From an uncultured Clostridia bacterium (GTDB lineage: Bacteria; Bacillota; Clostridia; Monoglobales; Monoglobaceae), in NCBI GenBank assembly GCA_947631965.1, contig CANRNL010000020.1, positions 1 through 35,760 of the forward strand: a stretch of DNA of 35,760 nt, in the 5' to 3' direction. Of the stretch, positions 34,513-35,760 are shown piece by piece (position 1 is the stretch's first letter; each line of letters starts with the position of its first letter). The translations under genes were made by a program, and so were the position numbers. Under the pieces are notes generated by a model. That model was given only the letters and a program-made list of their open reading frames with translations, ran no database searches and had not been told where the DNA came from.

Positions 34513-35655
34513 ATGAACACAACAAACAAAATAATCGAAGAAAACAGGGATTGGATAAACTCCACGTGGGAAAAGCTCGATAATAAGCTGAAGGTCGTAA
34601 GCGAACGGTCTAAAAACAAAATCCCTTATACTACCGAAAACGGAGTCCATAACGATATGGCGAAAAAAGACATCTCCTGGTGGACAAACGGTTTTTGGGG
34701 CGGTCTTATGTGGCTGATGTATGTCGGCACCAAAGACGAGCATTACAGAGCGGTAGCCGAGAACGCCGAGGAAATTTTGGACAAGGCGTTTGAGGACTAC
34801 GACAATCTGCACCACGACGTCGGCTTTATGTGGCACATTTCCAGCGGCGTTAATTACAGACTTTTCGGAGGCAAAAAGTCGAGGCTCCGCACGATATACG
34901 CCGCAAATATGCTCGCGTCCAGATATAATGCGGAGGGAAAGTTCATTCGCTCGTGGAATAAAGACCATACCGGCTGGGTGATAGTCGACAGTCTTATGAA
35001 CATACCGCTTTTATATTGGGCGTCCGAAGAGCATAACGACCCGAGATATAGGTATATCGCGCTAAATCACGCCGACACCGTCCTCAGAACTCATATAAGA
35101 GCCGACGGCTCCGCGAACCATATAGTAAACTTGAACCCGAGAAACGGAGAGGTTATAGAGACTTTCGGAGGGCAGGGCTACGGGGTCGGCTCCTCGTGGT
35201 CGAGAGGACAGAGCTGGGCTGTTTACGGCTTTATCCTGAACTATATACATACGGGCAGACAGGAGTATCTCGACGCGGCAAAGCGCACGGCGCACTACTT
35301 CATCTCCTGCATAGCCGACACCGGTTACGTTTCGCTTGTGGATTTCAGAGCCCCCGATGAGCCGGTCTTGATTGACACCACCGCCTCCGCCTGCGCGGCT
35401 TGCGGACTTATTGAAATTGCGAATAATGTGGGCGAGTATGAAAAGAAAACATACCTCGGAGCGGCGATGAAAATTTTGAAGGCGCTTGAAGAAAAATACT
35501 GCGATTGGTCGGATAAGGAGGACTCGGTGCTTCAGATGGGAACCGAGGCGTACTTAAGCCCCGACTCGGGCAGACATATTCCGATAATATACGGAGATTA
35601 CTTCTTTGCCGAGGCAATTTATAAATTAAGAGGCAACGAATTCCTGTTTTGGTAA
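34513..35655 (+). CDS. GH88 unsaturated uronyl hydrolase
   Basis: A 380-residue cytoplasmic enzyme (no signal peptide) of the alpha/alpha-barrel GH88 type. Likely catalytic residues are D102 in LHHDVGFMW and D159 in WVIVDSLMNIPLLYWA, matching D88 and D149 of Bacillus unsaturated glucuronyl hydrolase. WWTNGFWGG and the conserved SRGQSWAVYGF are also present. GH88 enzymes remove the 4,5-unsaturated uronic acid left at the non-reducing end by polysaccharide lyases. GH105 is a related family, but the R-G-Q-S-W motif favours GH88. It follows paralogue 3 by 21 bp with an AGAAGGGAG site and is the last complete gene. No lyase is visible in the window, so the enzyme that makes its substrate must lie elsewhere or be unrecognised. 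Confidence 0.9.
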   Translation: MNTTNKIIEENRDWINSTWEKLDNKLKVVSERSKNKIPYTTENGVHNDMAKKDISWWTNGFWGGLMWLMYVGTKDEHYRAVAENAEEILDKAFEDYDNLHHDVGFMWHISSGVNYRLFGGKKSRLRTIYAANMLASRYNAEGKFIRSWNKDHTGWVIVDSLMNIPLLYWASEEHNDPRYRYIALNHADTVLRTHIRADGSANHIVNLNPRNGEVIETFGGQGYGVGSSWSRGQSWAVYGFILNYIHTGRQEYLDAAKRTAHYFISCIADTGYVSLVDFRAPDEPVLIDTTASACAACGLIEIANNVGEYEKKTYLGAAMKILKALEEKYCDWSDKEDSVLQMGTEAYLSPDSGRHIPIIYGDYFFAEAIYKLRGNEFLFW

Positions 35656-35760
35656 ACCGAAACATCCGCAACAACCCCCTCGGATTGAACTGCACCAAAT
35701 TGTACGGACAGCACAAAAGCCCCCCTGTGGTAGGGGATATAAAGATTTAAGCAACAAACT
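35656..35760. other. Non-coding right edge
   Basis: No gene start or clear terminator is seen in the last 105 bases. A weak 5-bp hairpin (CCCCT at 35722-35726 with AGGGG at 35732-35736) is not followed by a T-run. Confidence 0.3.

Overview
The window looks like a chromosomal segment of an anaerobic, endospore-forming Clostridia-type Firmicute. The evidence is a spoIIP gene, LplB/YtcP-type sugar ABC permeases, S-layer-homology (SLH) surface proteins, purine-rich Shine-Dalgarno sites and Gram-positive signal peptides. No rRNA, tRNA, CRISPR array, phage gene or transposase was seen, so the species cannot be named.

Left part (1-7695), mixed housekeeping and accessory genes. The first 1.7 kb is clearly more AT-rich than the rest. 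It holds the 3' end of a probable adenine methyltransferase followed by an AlwI-type restriction endonuclease. Next come a Cu/Zn superoxide dismutase-like gene on the minus strand, two acyltransferase-3 family membrane proteins, and spoIIP on the minus strand, whose end overlaps the second acyltransferase gene. After these lie a fusion of a GIY-YIG nuclease domain with an AlkD-like DNA glycosylase, and a YjdF/DUF2238-like membrane protein that ends at a good intrinsic terminator.

Middle and right part (7740-35655), a Gram-positive glycan-utilisation locus entirely on the plus strand. Block 1 (GH31) is a cytoplasmic alpha-xylosidase/alpha-glucosidase. Block 2 (promoter near 10056 to about 28253) contains a cytoplasmic GH71/99-like enzyme and a secreted GH71/99-like enzyme with three discoidin domains. 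These are followed by two ABC permeases, a lipoprotein solute-binding protein, a 2058-residue SLH-anchored discoidin/Ig surface protein and a second SLH protein. Block 3 (promoter near 28363 to the end) contains a membrane-spanning AraC-type regulator, a DUF2264 protein, a third GH71/99-like enzyme (secreted) and a GH88 unsaturated uronyl hydrolase. The first three genes of block 3 overlap one another; the GH88 gene follows after a 21-bp gap.

Working model (inference): the secreted GH71/99-like enzymes and the SLH-anchored multi-discoidin protein bind and cut a complex glycan at the cell surface. The ABC importer, whose ATPase is not in the window, brings in oligosaccharides. The cytoplasmic GH71/99-like enzyme, GH31, DUF2264 and GH88 then finish them. 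The substrate probably carries a uronic acid and an alpha-linked xylose or glucose, but it cannot be read from the sequence. The most novel material is the trio of paralogous glycosidases. They share a core and an unnamed C-terminal domain, differ in location, and carry 0, 1 or 3 discoidin inserts at the same place. All three have an Asp-Phe-x-Glu version of the motif that is Glu-Trp-x-Glu in GH99.
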